A stretch of 46,184 nt of DNA from Caldithrix sp. (GTDB lineage: Bacteria; KSB1; UBA2214; DYKH01). Location: contig DYKH01000032.1 of the NCBI GenBank assembly GCA_020722685.1, positions 1 to 46,184 on the forward strand. Direction: 5' to 3'. The notes beneath the pieces were generated by a model. That model was given only the letters and a program-made list of their open reading frames with translations, had not been told where the DNA came from and made no database searches. The position numbers and the translations under genes were made by a program. This document shows, one piece after another, positions 31,941-40,836 of this stretch (the stretch's first letter is position 1; each line of letters begins with the position of its first letter).

Positions 31941-32975
31941 TCACCGATTCTGCGAAACGCTCAGTATTTTTTCTTCTAATTGTCTGATCAATATTAGCGA
32001 GTCGCCTGGCGCGGAGAATTGCAGCGGCATGCCGCTTTCCAGTTGGTATAACGCTGCATTTAGGAATCGCAGCATTTCATTGCGGCTGATTCGTGATTGA
32101 TAGCGGTAGACGCGATTTCTCCGGTTTTTTGCACTCATCTCGATGCCGACGCCGCCAACCGGTGTCTGCACAGTAAACTCATTTCTGGGGGAAATTAATT
32201 CGCGCATCACCAACCCTTTGTTCGTCAGAGCCGTCAGGGCCGTGTTCAAATCTTCAGCGGTTATCTTGATGCTGGAATCCATACTGGCGTAAATCTCCTG
32301 ATCGGTGGCTTTGCTTTGCTTCCAAATCGTGTTGAGTGCTTCTATCTCGATTTTCGATGGTATAAAAGTCATGTGTACCGGCTGAGGGTTGGATTGGGGC
32401 AATAGATTTGACAAGAGTTGAGCGCCGGCGCTTAGTGCGTTGCTCAGCGGCATGGGCTTTTCCTGACCGGTATTTCTCTTGTAAATATCCCGGTCGATTC
32501 TGTCTCCCCCCTGGTTGGGAATTGAAGGCGGCAGCTTTGGCAATGGTTTGAGCACAAGAGACTGCCGTGTTTGCTGAAAAGCTAACGATGAGTCTTTGGA
32601 CGGGTTGGCTAAGGCTGTCTTTTTTGTCCAAAAGCTAAGGGTGTTCAGTTGCCAATCATCCGGGAAGTTTTGTGCGAGGGAATCAACCGTGTTCGGGAAT
32701 GCGGGAGTGTTGGAAGGTGTTGCTTCATCAAGATTTTTCTCCGCTAACATATCGGTAGTTGTTTGAGGCAGCTCCAGTGCTGTCGATGGGGGAGGAGACA
32801 TCTCAGGAGGAATGCGCGGCTTTTCCGTTTGCACGAAAACGGCGGCTGGAGTTTGAAACTCTACGAAAAGCTCTCCATCAGTGACTTTTTGACCGAATTT
32901 TGCCACCAGAAATAGCGCGAACAGCAGGACGTGAAAACAAAGTGAGGCGATAATTCCGGTCGTTAGAGACTTCAT
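31941..32975 (-). CDS. Membrane-anchored protein with winged-helix-like C-terminus
   Basis: This 344-residue protein has an N-terminal membrane anchor (LTTGIIASLCFHVLLFALFLVA, in two segments around residues 5-26) followed by a Pro/Thr-rich stretch (45-200), like the energy protein TonB. It lacks a recognisable TonB C-terminal domain. Instead residues about 207-300 (PSKIEIEALNTIWKQSKATD, QEIYASM, LTALTNKGLVMREL) follow the BlaI/MecI-type winged-helix pattern of helix, helix, recognition helix and wing. Given the TonB-like anchor, that domain would face the periplasm, where a DNA-binding role makes no sense, so it may bind protein or have reversed topology. No standard family name is offered. 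A strong promoter lies just upstream. Confidence 0.7.
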   Translation of the reverse strand: MKSLTTGIIASLCFHVLLFALFLVAKFGQKVTDGELFVEFQTPAAVFVQTEKPRIPPEMSPPPSTALELPQTTTDMLAEKNLDEATPSNTPAFPNTVDSLAQNFPDDWQLNTLSFWTKKTALANPSKDSSLAFQQTRQSLVLKPLPKLPPSIPNQGGDRIDRDIYKRNTGQEKPMPLSNALSAGAQLLSNLLPQSNPQPVHMTFIPSKIEIEALNTIWKQSKATDQEIYASMDSSIKITAEDLNTALTALTNKGLVMRELISPRNEFTVQTPVGGVGIEMSAKNRRNRVYRYQSRISRNEMLRFLNAALYQLESGMPLQFSAPGDSLILIRQLEEKILSVSQNR

Positions 32976-33013
32976 GCTGAGAGGCTTTTCATCGAGATTC
33001 CCATCGCGGAGCC

Positions 33014-33042
33014 ATTATAAGGATTTGTTGTCTTTTACGCAA
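33014..33042 (-). promoter_or_regulatory. Sigma-70 promoter of the TonB-like gene
   Basis: On the minus strand TTGCGT (33037-33042) and the consensus TATAAT (33014-33019) are 17 bp apart. The start at 32975 is about 32 bases beyond the expected transcription start. Confidence 0.7.
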
Positions 33043-33191
33043 TGACTCTTTTGCAGTTCCCAGAGAATTTGCCAACGGGGTCCAATGGTGGGGAAGCGAG
33101 CAAGGCTCATCTTTAGAGTGCCTACTGCAACAAAAAGGTTGGATTTTTGCAAAAGTTTTGTTAAGGTTGTTTCGAGGTTTTGGTTTCTGGT

Positions 33192-33452
33192 ATGATGTTG
33201 GAAGCGGAATACGTGCCCACCCGCAAAGAAATAGAAGAAGAACAGAAGAATCTCAACCGCCTGCGCTTCTTGGTGGATTTTACCGCCGCCATGCTGCGAC
33301 AAGGGAACCTCTCCACGCCGGAAATGCTGCGCTTGATCAAGGCGACGCGCAAAAACGCGCTGGCGCTTTTTCCGGACAAGGGAGAAACCTACGATTTGAT
33401 TATCAAGCCGCGCTTCGAAAGGATCATCAGAGAGCGCTTGGAGCAGAATTGA
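33192..33452 (+). CDS. Small unknown helical protein before cutA
   Basis: The 86-residue product (MMLEAEYVPTRKEIEEEQ, then NRLRFLVDFTAAMLRQGNLS, and FPDKGETYDLIIKPRFERII) is predicted mostly helical and soluble. I do not recognise a named family, although the pattern LSTPEMLRLIKATRKNALALFP looks conserved and designed. It lies 43 bp before cutA in the same direction. The start at the tandem ATGs 33192/33195 is chosen over an upstream TTG at 33180; no strong ribosome site is visible. Confidence 0.65.
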   Translation: MMLEAEYVPTRKEIEEEQKNLNRLRFLVDFTAAMLRQGNLSTPEMLRLIKATRKNALALFPDKGETYDLIIKPRFERIIRERLEQN

Positions 33453-33495
33453 TTGGAGCGAGCATTATCTTCGTCCTCTCAACATAAGAAAGACT

Positions 33496-33831
33496 ATGGA
33501 ATCCTACCTGCTTGTCATGACCACCTGCGCGTCCGAAGAAGAAGCGGAAAAGATTATCAAGAAAGTTTTGGATGCGCATCTTATTGCTTGCGCCAATATC
33601 CTTCCTGGCGTCAGCTCATTTTTTCATTGGAAGGGCAAAGTGACTAATGAAAAAGAAGTCATCGTGCTGATGAAGACGCGCAAAAAGTTGTTCTCCGAGC
33701 TGATGGAATGGATACAAACCCACCATTCCTATCAAGTGCCGGAGATCATCGCTTTGCCCATTGTGGATGGATCGACGGAGTATTTGGATTGGGTCAAAGA
33801 AGAAACGAGTCTGGCCGGTTGGAATTGGTGA
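33496..33831 (+). CDS. cutA: CutA divalent-cation tolerance protein
   Basis: This 111-residue protein is CutA, a trimeric ferredoxin-like protein linked to copper tolerance in E. coli but of unclear general function. Typical segments are TTCASEEEAEKI at the start, LIACANILPGVSSFFHWKG, VIVLMKTRKKLF, and the C-terminal HSYQVPEIIALPIVDGS plus YLDWV. It is cytosolic. Its stop overlaps the GTG start of the next gene. Confidence 0.95.
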   Translation: MESYLLVMTTCASEEEAEKIIKKVLDAHLIACANILPGVSSFFHWKGKVTNEKEVIVLMKTRKKLFSELMEWIQTHHSYQVPEIIALPIVDGSTEYLDWVKEETSLAGWNW

Positions 33832-34574
33832 TATTAGGCTCGGGGACTTGTGCGGTCACCTTGCGGCGGTCCACCGCCTGCTATTACTTGCGCATTGGAG
33901 AAACGCAGGTGCTCTTGGACATTGGTTTTGGTGCCATTCGACGCATGCTGGAAGCCGGCATAGATCATCGCGAGATCGACTATGTGTTCTGCTCGCACCG
34001 GCATCCCGATCATGTGGCGGATCTGGGGCCGCTGTTGATGGCGTTGCGGCACACTCCCGGCTACCAGCGCCAAAAGCCACTCACTCTCATCGGCCCGTCG
34101 GGATTTCGCCAACATATGGAATGCCTTTCCGAGCTGTGCGGCGATTGGATTATCGCCGCAAAAGGCTATGACTTGCGGATCGAAGAAATGCACAATGAAA
34201 CCAAAGCCTTTGGCGATTGGCAGGTGACCGCCTTGACCATGGCGCACTCGCAGTTCACTAACGGCTACCGTTTTCAGTATCGGGACAGAGTTTTATCGTA
34301 TTCCGCAGATACAGGCCTTTGCGATCAATTGATCAGCTTGGTTCAAGACGCCGATTTGGCCTTAATGGAATGCTCTTTCCCAGACGAGCAGGGTATGGAG
34401 GGTCATCTGACTCCCACCAGCGCCGGTCAGGTGGCGGAACGGGCTGCCTGCAAACGCCTGCTGCTGACCCATTTTTACCCAATGATGGATGACATCGAGG
34501 TGACTAAAATCTGCGCTCGTGCCTATCACGGCCGGATCGATGTCACCGAAGACTTGCAAAGAATCGTTCTGTAA
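33828..34574 (+). CDS. Metallo-beta-lactamase-fold hydrolase (RNase Z-like)
   Basis: The 248-residue product has the metallo-beta-lactamase signature SHRHPDHVADL (HxHxDH), with further ligands in the His of MAHSQ, the Asp of SADTGLC and the His of LTHFYP, so both zinc sites are complete. The fold and the opening VILGSGTCAVTLRRS resemble RNase Z/phosphodiesterase-type proteins; the tRNA-binding exosite typical of true RNase Z is not evident. The substrate is unknown. The start at GTG 33828 overlaps the cutA stop (GTGA), since the family strand begins right there; the ORF start at 33708 would run deep into cutA. Confidence 0.85.
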   Translation: MILGSGTCAVTLRRSTACYYLRIGETQVLLDIGFGAIRRMLEAGIDHREIDYVFCSHRHPDHVADLGPLLMALRHTPGYQRQKPLTLIGPSGFRQHMECLSELCGDWIIAAKGYDLRIEEMHNETKAFGDWQVTALTMAHSQFTNGYRFQYRDRVLSYSADTGLCDQLISLVQDADLALMECSFPDEQGMEGHLTPTSAGQVAERAACKRLLLTHFYPMMDDIEVTKICARAYHGRIDVTEDLQRIVL

Positions 34575-34696
34575 TGGGGCGAATCACCTCTATCCCCTCC
34601 CTTTTCTCCCAACAGCATCTTTCTTGCTAATCGTTTAAGTGAATGGAGTAATCGTGACCTACACTTCGCTTGGCTAAATGTTACCTTTTTCGTTAC

Positions 34697-34751
34697 GCAA
34701 CCCCGCCTGTTTGATGTATGAAAGGGCAGAACGCAGGTTGCTTTGTTTTTT
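34697..34751 (+). terminator. Weak terminator-like hairpin
   Basis: GCAACC at 34697-34702 pairs with GGTTGC at 34736-34741 and is followed by a T-rich tract. The loop is long, so the call is weak; it lies between the hydrolase gene and the giant secreted-protein gene. Confidence 0.33.
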
Positions 34752-34830
34752 GTCTTTAGCAGAAACAGCCTGGTAGTCCAATTGCCAATCGCCAAAAACT
34801 TGGGGGAATTTGCTAGAAGGGAAAGATGCT

Positions 34831-37800
34831 ATGATTCGGAAGCTCTCTGCGCTGCTCGCTGCACTTCTGATCCTCACCACCAATGGTTTTGCTCAACCCA
34901 GCCATACTTGGCTTCTTTATTCGGATATGTTGGATAACGGTGCATCCACCGCCTTGGGTTTGATGGTCAACAACGGTGGGGCCTTCTTACCCGGCAAAGG
35001 CTGGCAGGCCATCGATGAAAACAGCCAGCTTAAGATAACCTTACCCGAGGGTTTGCCGTTCGAGGGCACCTTTGCCATTGATGTTACCAATTTTGACCCA
35101 GTGAGCCAAAATATGCCGGACGGCGTCAAGCAACACATCTTGAACATGTACTCGCAGGAGAATGGTAACAAAGATATCTTTGAAACAGATGGCTCATGGT
35201 GGAACATCCGCACCGGCACCGGCTATTCAGCCGGCGAGGGTATGGCCGGATTCAAGTTCCTCGCTGCGCCGCGCGGCATCGACAGCCGAGACGAAGAACG
35301 CTGCATGGAGTCCTCCACCTGGAGCACCAAGCGGGTCTACGAATTCAGAGTCATATGGACGACGAGCAAGATCTATTGCCTGATGGACGGAGTTGTGCAA
35401 TGCGAGCTGCCGTTTTCGGGTCAAGTAGAGCCGTTCCGCTATATTTTCGTCGGCAAAGATAATTTGGTTTGGGGCTACAGCGGACAGCCGGGTCCCATCT
35501 ATTCCAATTTGCGCATTTACGTCAAGGACCAACCGGCGCAGGCGTCGTTTACCTTCACGGATATTACCGCATCCTCGCAAACGAGCGGCTATTCCACCAG
35601 CGGCTATGGCCGGGGCGTCTCCTTTGCCGACGTGGATGGCGACGGCAAGCTCGACCTTTTCGTCAGCAATGCCGCCAATAATGCGTCAATCCCGGATTTG
35701 CTTTATTTCAACCAAGGAAACAACCAATTTCAGGAGCAAGCTGCCGACGGAGGCGTGAGCGATGCCGGGCTGACCCATTCGATTGTCAGCGCGGACATCG
35801 ACAATGATGGTGATTTGGACGCCTTCTTTGCCAACATGCCGGCCGGAGACGGGAGTTCCTCAGGACGCAACGCTCTTTATCGCAATGACGGCAAGGGCTA
35901 TTTTACCGACATCACCGATTCAAGCGACATCGGCGCGGAAAACAACAGTTCCCGTGGCGCCGTGGCCGCAGATTTCGACAAGGACGGTGATTTGGATCTC
36001 TTTGCCGTCAACTGGGGGCAAGCCAATGAGATGTATTTTAATGACGGCACCGGCAAAATGACCCGCGTGCATCGCGGGGCGGACGGAAACGCAGAGAATC
36101 CCGACGAATTCATTCGCCAGGGTGTAACGGCGGCGGACTTTGACAATGACCATGACGTGGATATCTACGTCTGTCGTCGCCGGGAAGGATCGCAACCCGC
36201 TCCCAATTGGCTCTTCGTCAATGACGGCAGCGGCCTATTCACTGAAGAAGCGGGTGAGCGCGGCGTGGCGCTGGACGGAAAGAGCAACGGCGCTTCCTTT
36301 GCCGACGTGGACAGGGATGGAGATTTTGACTTGTTTGTCATTCAGACCGCCGCCAATGCCGATAGTCTCCCCAAGTTGGCGGCATTCTTCAATCGCGGGG
36401 ACGGTACTTTTGAAGATCGAACCAACGAATTTGATATTTCCGTGAGCGGATATTCGCTGGTGTTTGGTGACGTGGACAACGATGCCGATCCGGACTTGTA
36501 TCTCATCCGCAACGATGATATGGATCCGGCGGCCCGCCCCAGACTCTACTTGAATGATGGAACCGGCCATTTCGACAAGGTTTCCTGTCCCGGCTTGGAG
36601 GCGCCGGCTCAGGATGCGCGTGGTGCAGCCTATGGCGACATCGACAATGATGGCGACATTGATTTCTACCTCGCCTGCAGTAAAGGCGCCAATTTTCTGC
36701 TGCGCAACGACCTTGATGCTTCCAACCACTATCTCGAGGTTCTGTGTTTGGGGCCCAAGGGCGATTATGGCGGCTTTGGTTCCAAGGTCAGCCTCTACCA
36801 AGCGGGACATCTGGGCGATCCGGCTTATCTGCTTGGTTATCAGGAAGCGGTTTCCAATTTCGGCTACATGAGCCAAAATCAAACGGCGCTGCATTTCGGC
36901 TTGGGCGGACATGACGTTTGCGACGTGCAAGTCGTTCTCACCAACGGTGAAGTTGTCGAGTATCGCAATCAACCGGCCGATCAGACCATAGTGATGAAGA
37001 AAAAGCCGGCTTTGGCGATCCGCCGGGTCTCCGGCGACAGCCAGACCGGTTACGTCGAGAGAACCTTGGCTCAGCCGTTTGTGGTTCGAGTGACGGACTC
37101 GGATAGCGTCGCCCAGAGCGGCATCGCGGTCAGTTTTGTGGTCACTCAGGGCGATGGGCGCATGCTGGAATCTCAGCCGGTGCAAACCGGCGCCGATGGC
37201 CTGGCAGCTTCACATTTGGTTTTTGGGCCACAGGCCGGCCTTTGTTTGGTGGAGGCACGCTGCGAGAATGCAATAGGCTCCCCCGTACTTTTTCAGGCAG
37301 AGGCCACGGTACCGCCGGTGCTTCTGACTGTGTTGGGCGGCGATAACCAAACCGGCAGAGTCGGCGAAGCGCTTGCGGACAGCATTGTCGTGCAAGCCGG
37401 CAATCCCGATGGCAGGCTGGTGGCAAATTATCCAGTGGTTTTCCAGGTGCACGAGGGCAGCGGCAGTTTGGACGGGGATTCCAGCAAAACGATCTGGACC
37501 AGTAGTATTGGTCAAGCCGCAGTAAAGTGGACCTTGGGAAGGCAAGTCGGAATGCATCGATTGCAGGCTTTTTCCAGCGATACCAGCATTGAGTTTTCCG
37601 CCAAAGCCATTGCCGGCGATCCGGCTGCCTTGCAGGCGATCAGCGGTGCCGAACAACAGCTCGCTCCAGGACAGTCTTTCCCGCAGCCGTTTGTGGTCAA
37701 GGTGACCGATGTATTTGCTAATCCGGTGGCCGGCCAGCCGGTACAATTCGAGGTGATATCCGGTGGGGGATGCATAGGTGATCAGATGACTACTGTGGTA

Positions 37801-40035
37801 GCCAGCAACGATTCTGGCAAGGCCTCGGTTGTCTGGACGCCCGGTCCTTATCGCGGACCAGAGAACACTCTGCAGGCATCCAGCCGGTTCAACGGGGCGC
37901 ATTTGCAGGGGTCGCCGTGCGTTTGGCGATTTCCGGGGGTCGCCGTGGATGCGGAGAAATCCAGGCTCACTGCCATAGGCATTGTCAAAGAAGACGGTCA
38001 ACGCCAGGTGGAGGTTTTGGCGACCTTGCGCGATCAACTGGACACCCCGGCCGCAGGATTGACGGTCAAGTTTATCCTCACCGGCATCGATGCTTCAGCT
38101 CCTATTCCGGAGGTCGTCGCCGACAACAACGGTCAAGCGACCGGGGTCTTTGTGGGCCTTACGGCCGATACCGTGGTGGCCAAGGCGATGGTCATGGGAC
38201 TTAACCTGATGCTGGCGGACAGCGCTGTGGTCATTTTTCAACAAGAACCACCTGTTGCTGACAGCTTGATATTGGTCTCCGGCAATAACCAAACTGGTGT
38301 GGTCGCTGCCGCGTTGCCAGAGCCGTTTGTGGTGAGGGTACTGGACCAGAAAAAGCAGCCGATGCCGGATTGTCCGGTACAGTTTCGAGTACTATCTGGC
38401 GGCGGTCATTTTGATGGTCTGCCTCAGCTTGTGATATTAACGGATTCTACCGGTTTGGCTCAGTCGACCTTGACGCTGGGAACGGTTGCAGGGCGCAGCA
38501 ATAACAGGGTCCAGGTCACGGTGGATAGCTCCGCCAATTCGCCACTGGTTTTTATTGCCTCAGCTACGCCGGGAGAAGCCTCAAAGGTTGAGAAAGCATC
38601 TGGTGATAACCAGGTTGGACGAATTGGCAACTACTTGGCCGAACCTCTGGTAGTGAAAATTAGCGATCAGTTTGGTAACGGTGTGCCCTCCGTGTTTGTA
38701 TACTTTGAGGCAATTGATCAAGGATTCATTGAGACGCCGCAACCTATCCGCACGGATTCAACAGGGAGAGCCGAGTGTTTAGTCAGGCTTGGAAACAGAG
38801 AAGGCGAATATCACTTTACAGCAAAGTTGGAAAATGGAGTGACCATCCTTTTCACCGCCATTGGCGAAGATAGCTGCTGTCCGCCAAGGTTGGTTTCATT
38901 GTCTCCTGATAGTCAGACTGTTTACTCAGGAATGGTTCATACATTCGCTCTTTCGGTAAAAGCAGAGGACTCCAACGGAAATCCTGTAGAAGGGATACTG
39001 GTTCTGTTCACGTTGGAGCATGGAGCTTTTTCTTTCACCCCTGATACCGTGCTGACCGACAGCCAAGGAATAGCCACTTGTCAGGTGACGGCGAATTTTG
39101 ATCCCGGTGCGTATATCTTCCAAGCACGATATGATAGTTCTATCGTGACATTCACTATCATGGTCCTGGCAGCGCCCGACCATGCTCCCGAAATTGTCGC
39201 ATGGCGGCCGCCCAACAACATGCCGCTCAGCGTTCACTACGGAGAGCTACTAACTTTTCAAGTCGCAGCGGTGGATGCGGACAACGATACTCTCTTCTTC
39301 TTTTGGCGCATTGACGAAACCATCGTCGACACCGATTCCGTTCTCTCAGTCATAGTCAATCCCTCACTGCCGCCCGATTTCACCGTAGCGGCCTTTGTTC
39401 ATGACGGCAAGGATACAACGTCCGTTCAATGGCGAGTGCATGTGCAGCCATCCTTGATCGAGCTGTCGGCTTTTACTGCGAACATGGGTCGGCAGGGTAC
39501 CGTTTCTTTGGCCTGGGAAGCAAAGTCGGAGGCCGATCTGCTCGGATTTCATGTTCTGCGGAGTCAGGCAGAGACCGGGCCGTATAAGAGAATCAATCCC
39601 GGCTTGATTTCCTCGAACGCCTCGAATGGGGGCCGCTATACCTTTGAAGACTGGGACATCCTTGCTGGCGAAAGATATTTCTACAAATTGGAAGAAGTCA
39701 GCAGGTCGGGGCAGACTGCCTTGCACGGTCCCGTTTCCATCGTGGTCGAGCTGCCACGACAAATCGTCTTGCACCAGAATTATCCCAATCCCTTCAATCC
39801 AACCACCTGCATCGGTTTTGAGCTGCCGGAAAAAATGTACGCTTTGGTGCGCATTTACAATCTCAGCGGCCAGCTCATTGCCACCCTTGCGGAGGGCGAG
39901 CTGAATGCAGGCCATCATACAGTAGTTTGGAATGGCATGAATGAGTTGGGCCAACCCATGCCTTCCGGAGTCTATTATTATCGGTTAGAAAGCAAAGACT
40001 TTTCTCAAATGCGCAAGCTCGTTTTCATGAAGTGA
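34831..40035 (+). CDS. Giant secreted FG-GAP/UnbV/Ig-repeat protein with type IX sorting domain
   Basis: This 1734-residue protein has a signal peptide (to about residue 21, FAQ), a lectin/glucanase-like N-terminal beta module (about 22-250), FG-GAP/VCBS repeats with many DxDxDGxxD calcium loops (about 255-640), and an ASPIC/UnbV-type region ending near 725. Seven tandem Ig-like repeats of about 100 residues follow (about 729-1448; Big_1/invasin-like, several opening SGDNQTG or SGNNQTG with PFVVRV), then a PKD-like domain, a fibronectin-like domain, and the C-terminal sorting module (NYPNPFNPTT, YNLSGQLIATL, GVYYYRLES). Export by Sec and then a type IX-like system, with display or release, is inferred. 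It is probably an adhesin or matrix protein. The ATG at 34831 is preceded by GAAGGG. Confidence 0.93.
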   Translation: MIRKLSALLAALLILTTNGFAQPSHTWLLYSDMLDNGASTALGLMVNNGGAFLPGKGWQAIDENSQLKITLPEGLPFEGTFAIDVTNFDPVSQNMPDGVKQHILNMYSQENGNKDIFETDGSWWNIRTGTGYSAGEGMAGFKFLAAPRGIDSRDEERCMESSTWSTKRVYEFRVIWTTSKIYCLMDGVVQCELPFSGQVEPFRYIFVGKDNLVWGYSGQPGPIYSNLRIYVKDQPAQASFTFTDITASSQTSGYSTSGYGRGVSFADVDGDGKLDLFVSNAANNASIPDLLYFNQGNNQFQEQAADGGVSDAGLTHSIVSADIDNDGDLDAFFANMPAGDGSSSGRNALYRNDGKGYFTDITDSSDIGAENNSSRGAVAADFDKDGDLDLFAVNWGQANEMYFNDGTGKMTRVHRGADGNAENPDEFIRQGVTAADFDNDHDVDIYVCRRREGSQPAPNWLFVNDGSGLFTEEAGERGVALDGKSNGASFADVDRDGDFDLFVIQTAANADSLPKLAAFFNRGDGTFEDRTNEFDISVSGYSLVFGDVDNDADPDLYLIRNDDMDPAARPRLYLNDGTGHFDKVSCPGLEAPAQDARGAAYGDIDNDGDIDFYLACSKGANFLLRNDLDASNHYLEVLCLGPKGDYGGFGSKVSLYQAGHLGDPAYLLGYQEAVSNFGYMSQNQTALHFGLGGHDVCDVQVVLTNGEVVEYRNQPADQTIVMKKKPALAIRRVSGDSQTGYVERTLAQPFVVRVTDSDSVAQSGIAVSFVVTQGDGRMLESQPVQTGADGLAASHLVFGPQAGLCLVEARCENAIGSPVLFQAEATVPPVLLTVLGGDNQTGRVGEALADSIVVQAGNPDGRLVANYPVVFQVHEGSGSLDGDSSKTIWTSSIGQAAVKWTLGRQVGMHRLQAFSSDTSIEFSAKAIAGDPAALQAISGAEQQLAPGQSFPQPFVVKVTDVFANPVAGQPVQFEVISGGGCIGDQMTTVVASNDSGKASVVWTPGPYRGPENTLQASSRFNGAHLQGSPCVWRFPGVAVDAEKSRLTAIGIVKEDGQRQVEVLATLRDQLDTPAAGLTVKFILTGIDASAPIPEVVADNNGQATGVFVGLTADTVVAKAMVMGLNLMLADSAVVIFQQEPPVADSLILVSGNNQTGVVAAALPEPFVVRVLDQKKQPMPDCPVQFRVLSGGGHFDGLPQLVILTDSTGLAQSTLTLGTVAGRSNNRVQVTVDSSANSPLVFIASATPGEASKVEKASGDNQVGRIGNYLAEPLVVKISDQFGNGVPSVFVYFEAIDQGFIETPQPIRTDSTGRAECLVRLGNREGEYHFTAKLENGVTILFTAIGEDSCCPPRLVSLSPDSQTVYSGMVHTFALSVKAEDSNGNPVEGILVLFTLEHGAFSFTPDTVLTDSQGIATCQVTANFDPGAYIFQARYDSSIVTFTIMVLAAPDHAPEIVAWRPPNNMPLSVHYGELLTFQVAAVDADNDTLFFFWRIDETIVDTDSVLSVIVNPSLPPDFTVAAFVHDGKDTTSVQWRVHVQPSLIELSAFTANMGRQGTVSLAWEAKSEADLLGFHVLRSQAETGPYKRINPGLISSNASNGGRYTFEDWDILAGERYFYKLEEVSRSGQTALHGPVSIVVELPRQIVLHQNYPNPFNPTTCIGFELPEKMYALVRIYNLSGQLIATLAEGELNAGHHTVVWNGMNELGQPMPSGVYYYRLESKDFSQMRKLVFMK

Positions 40036-40078
40036 GAAAAAGGCGGATTTCCGGAAAAGCCGGCACTCGCCGGCCACA

Positions 40079-40118
40079 AGGTTTTTCAAACTCACGCAAA
40101 GGCGCCAAGTCGCAAAGG
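40079..40118. repeat. Degenerate CGCAAAGG-type short repeats
   Basis: CGCAAAGG, CGCCAAGT and CGCAAAGG follow one another as 8-bp units (about 40095-40118), preceded by GGTTTTTCAAACTCA. The same motif style recurs in intergenic DNA of many bacteria; the function is unknown. It begins the 800-bp non-coding region that starts after the giant gene. Confidence 0.6.
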
Positions 40119-40469
40119 ATAACATTGCAGATTGTTAGGGGCTATGCTTGCTCCGCGGTCCGGCGGGAAAACTTCTCGGCCAATCTGGTTCGCTTACCAA
40201 CGAATCGTTTTGCCGGTCAATATGTTGACTTTCCTTTGCGCTGTGACGGGTCGCGCGAAAAGGCGATCGACATTGGGGGAGGATTGTCTCTCCCGTTATG
40301 GCTTTGCCTTGAAGCCTTCAGTTTCAGCGGCATCCCTTGAATTGCTGCTGTTCGTCAACTGAACAGTACCCAAAAATTCCCGAATCTTTCCCGCAAAATT
40401 CCTCAGAATCCGGCCACCCATTTTTCCTACCAATAAAAAGCGCTCACACAACCGGACACTTTCCATAAA

Positions 40470-40500
40470 CCACCGAGCTACACGGAGCGCCACGGATTTT
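40470..40500. repeat. Degenerate CACGGA-type short repeats
   Basis: CACCGAG, CACGGAG and CACGGAT occur at roughly 10-bp spacing. Together with the ATCCGTG array at 40665-40697, which is their reverse complement, they can pair over about 200 bp. Confidence 0.5.
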
Positions 40501-40664
40501 GTAGGTTCCTTGATCGCAATTGACGGCCAGACGATTTTAGTGGCCACACACTCGCGTGGATCTGAGCGGCCGTTGAAATTCCATATCCGAACAATCCTCC
40601 AAATTGGTCAATATTGTTTTGTCGTCTTTGGAGAATTGCACGATCAACCCGAATCAACCTCAAG

Positions 40665-40697
40665 AATCCGTGTGAATCCGTGATGATCCGTGGTTGG
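40665..40697. repeat. Three ATCCGTG units in tandem
   Basis: AATCCGTGTG, AATCCGTGATG and ATCCGTGG follow directly on each other. The core CACGGAT (reverse complement) also appears at 40491-40497. No gene overlaps. The remaining parts of 40036-40836 show nothing else supportable. Confidence 0.65.
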
Positions 40698-40836
40698 TTT
40701 AAGAGTGTCCAGTAGCAAAAAAGTTCTCACAAACTTGAGCAAAATCAAATAGAATTATTGGCGGAGTGATTATGTTTGTACCGTAAGAGGAGGAGACAAA
40801 TCTCATTTCGAAATTCATCTTCTGTTAGGAGGCAAT

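Noticed and set aside
36235..37185. 316-codon open frame on the minus strand
   Set aside because: It is opposite the FG-GAP repeats, whose repetitive GAC/GAT codons keep the antisense strand open.
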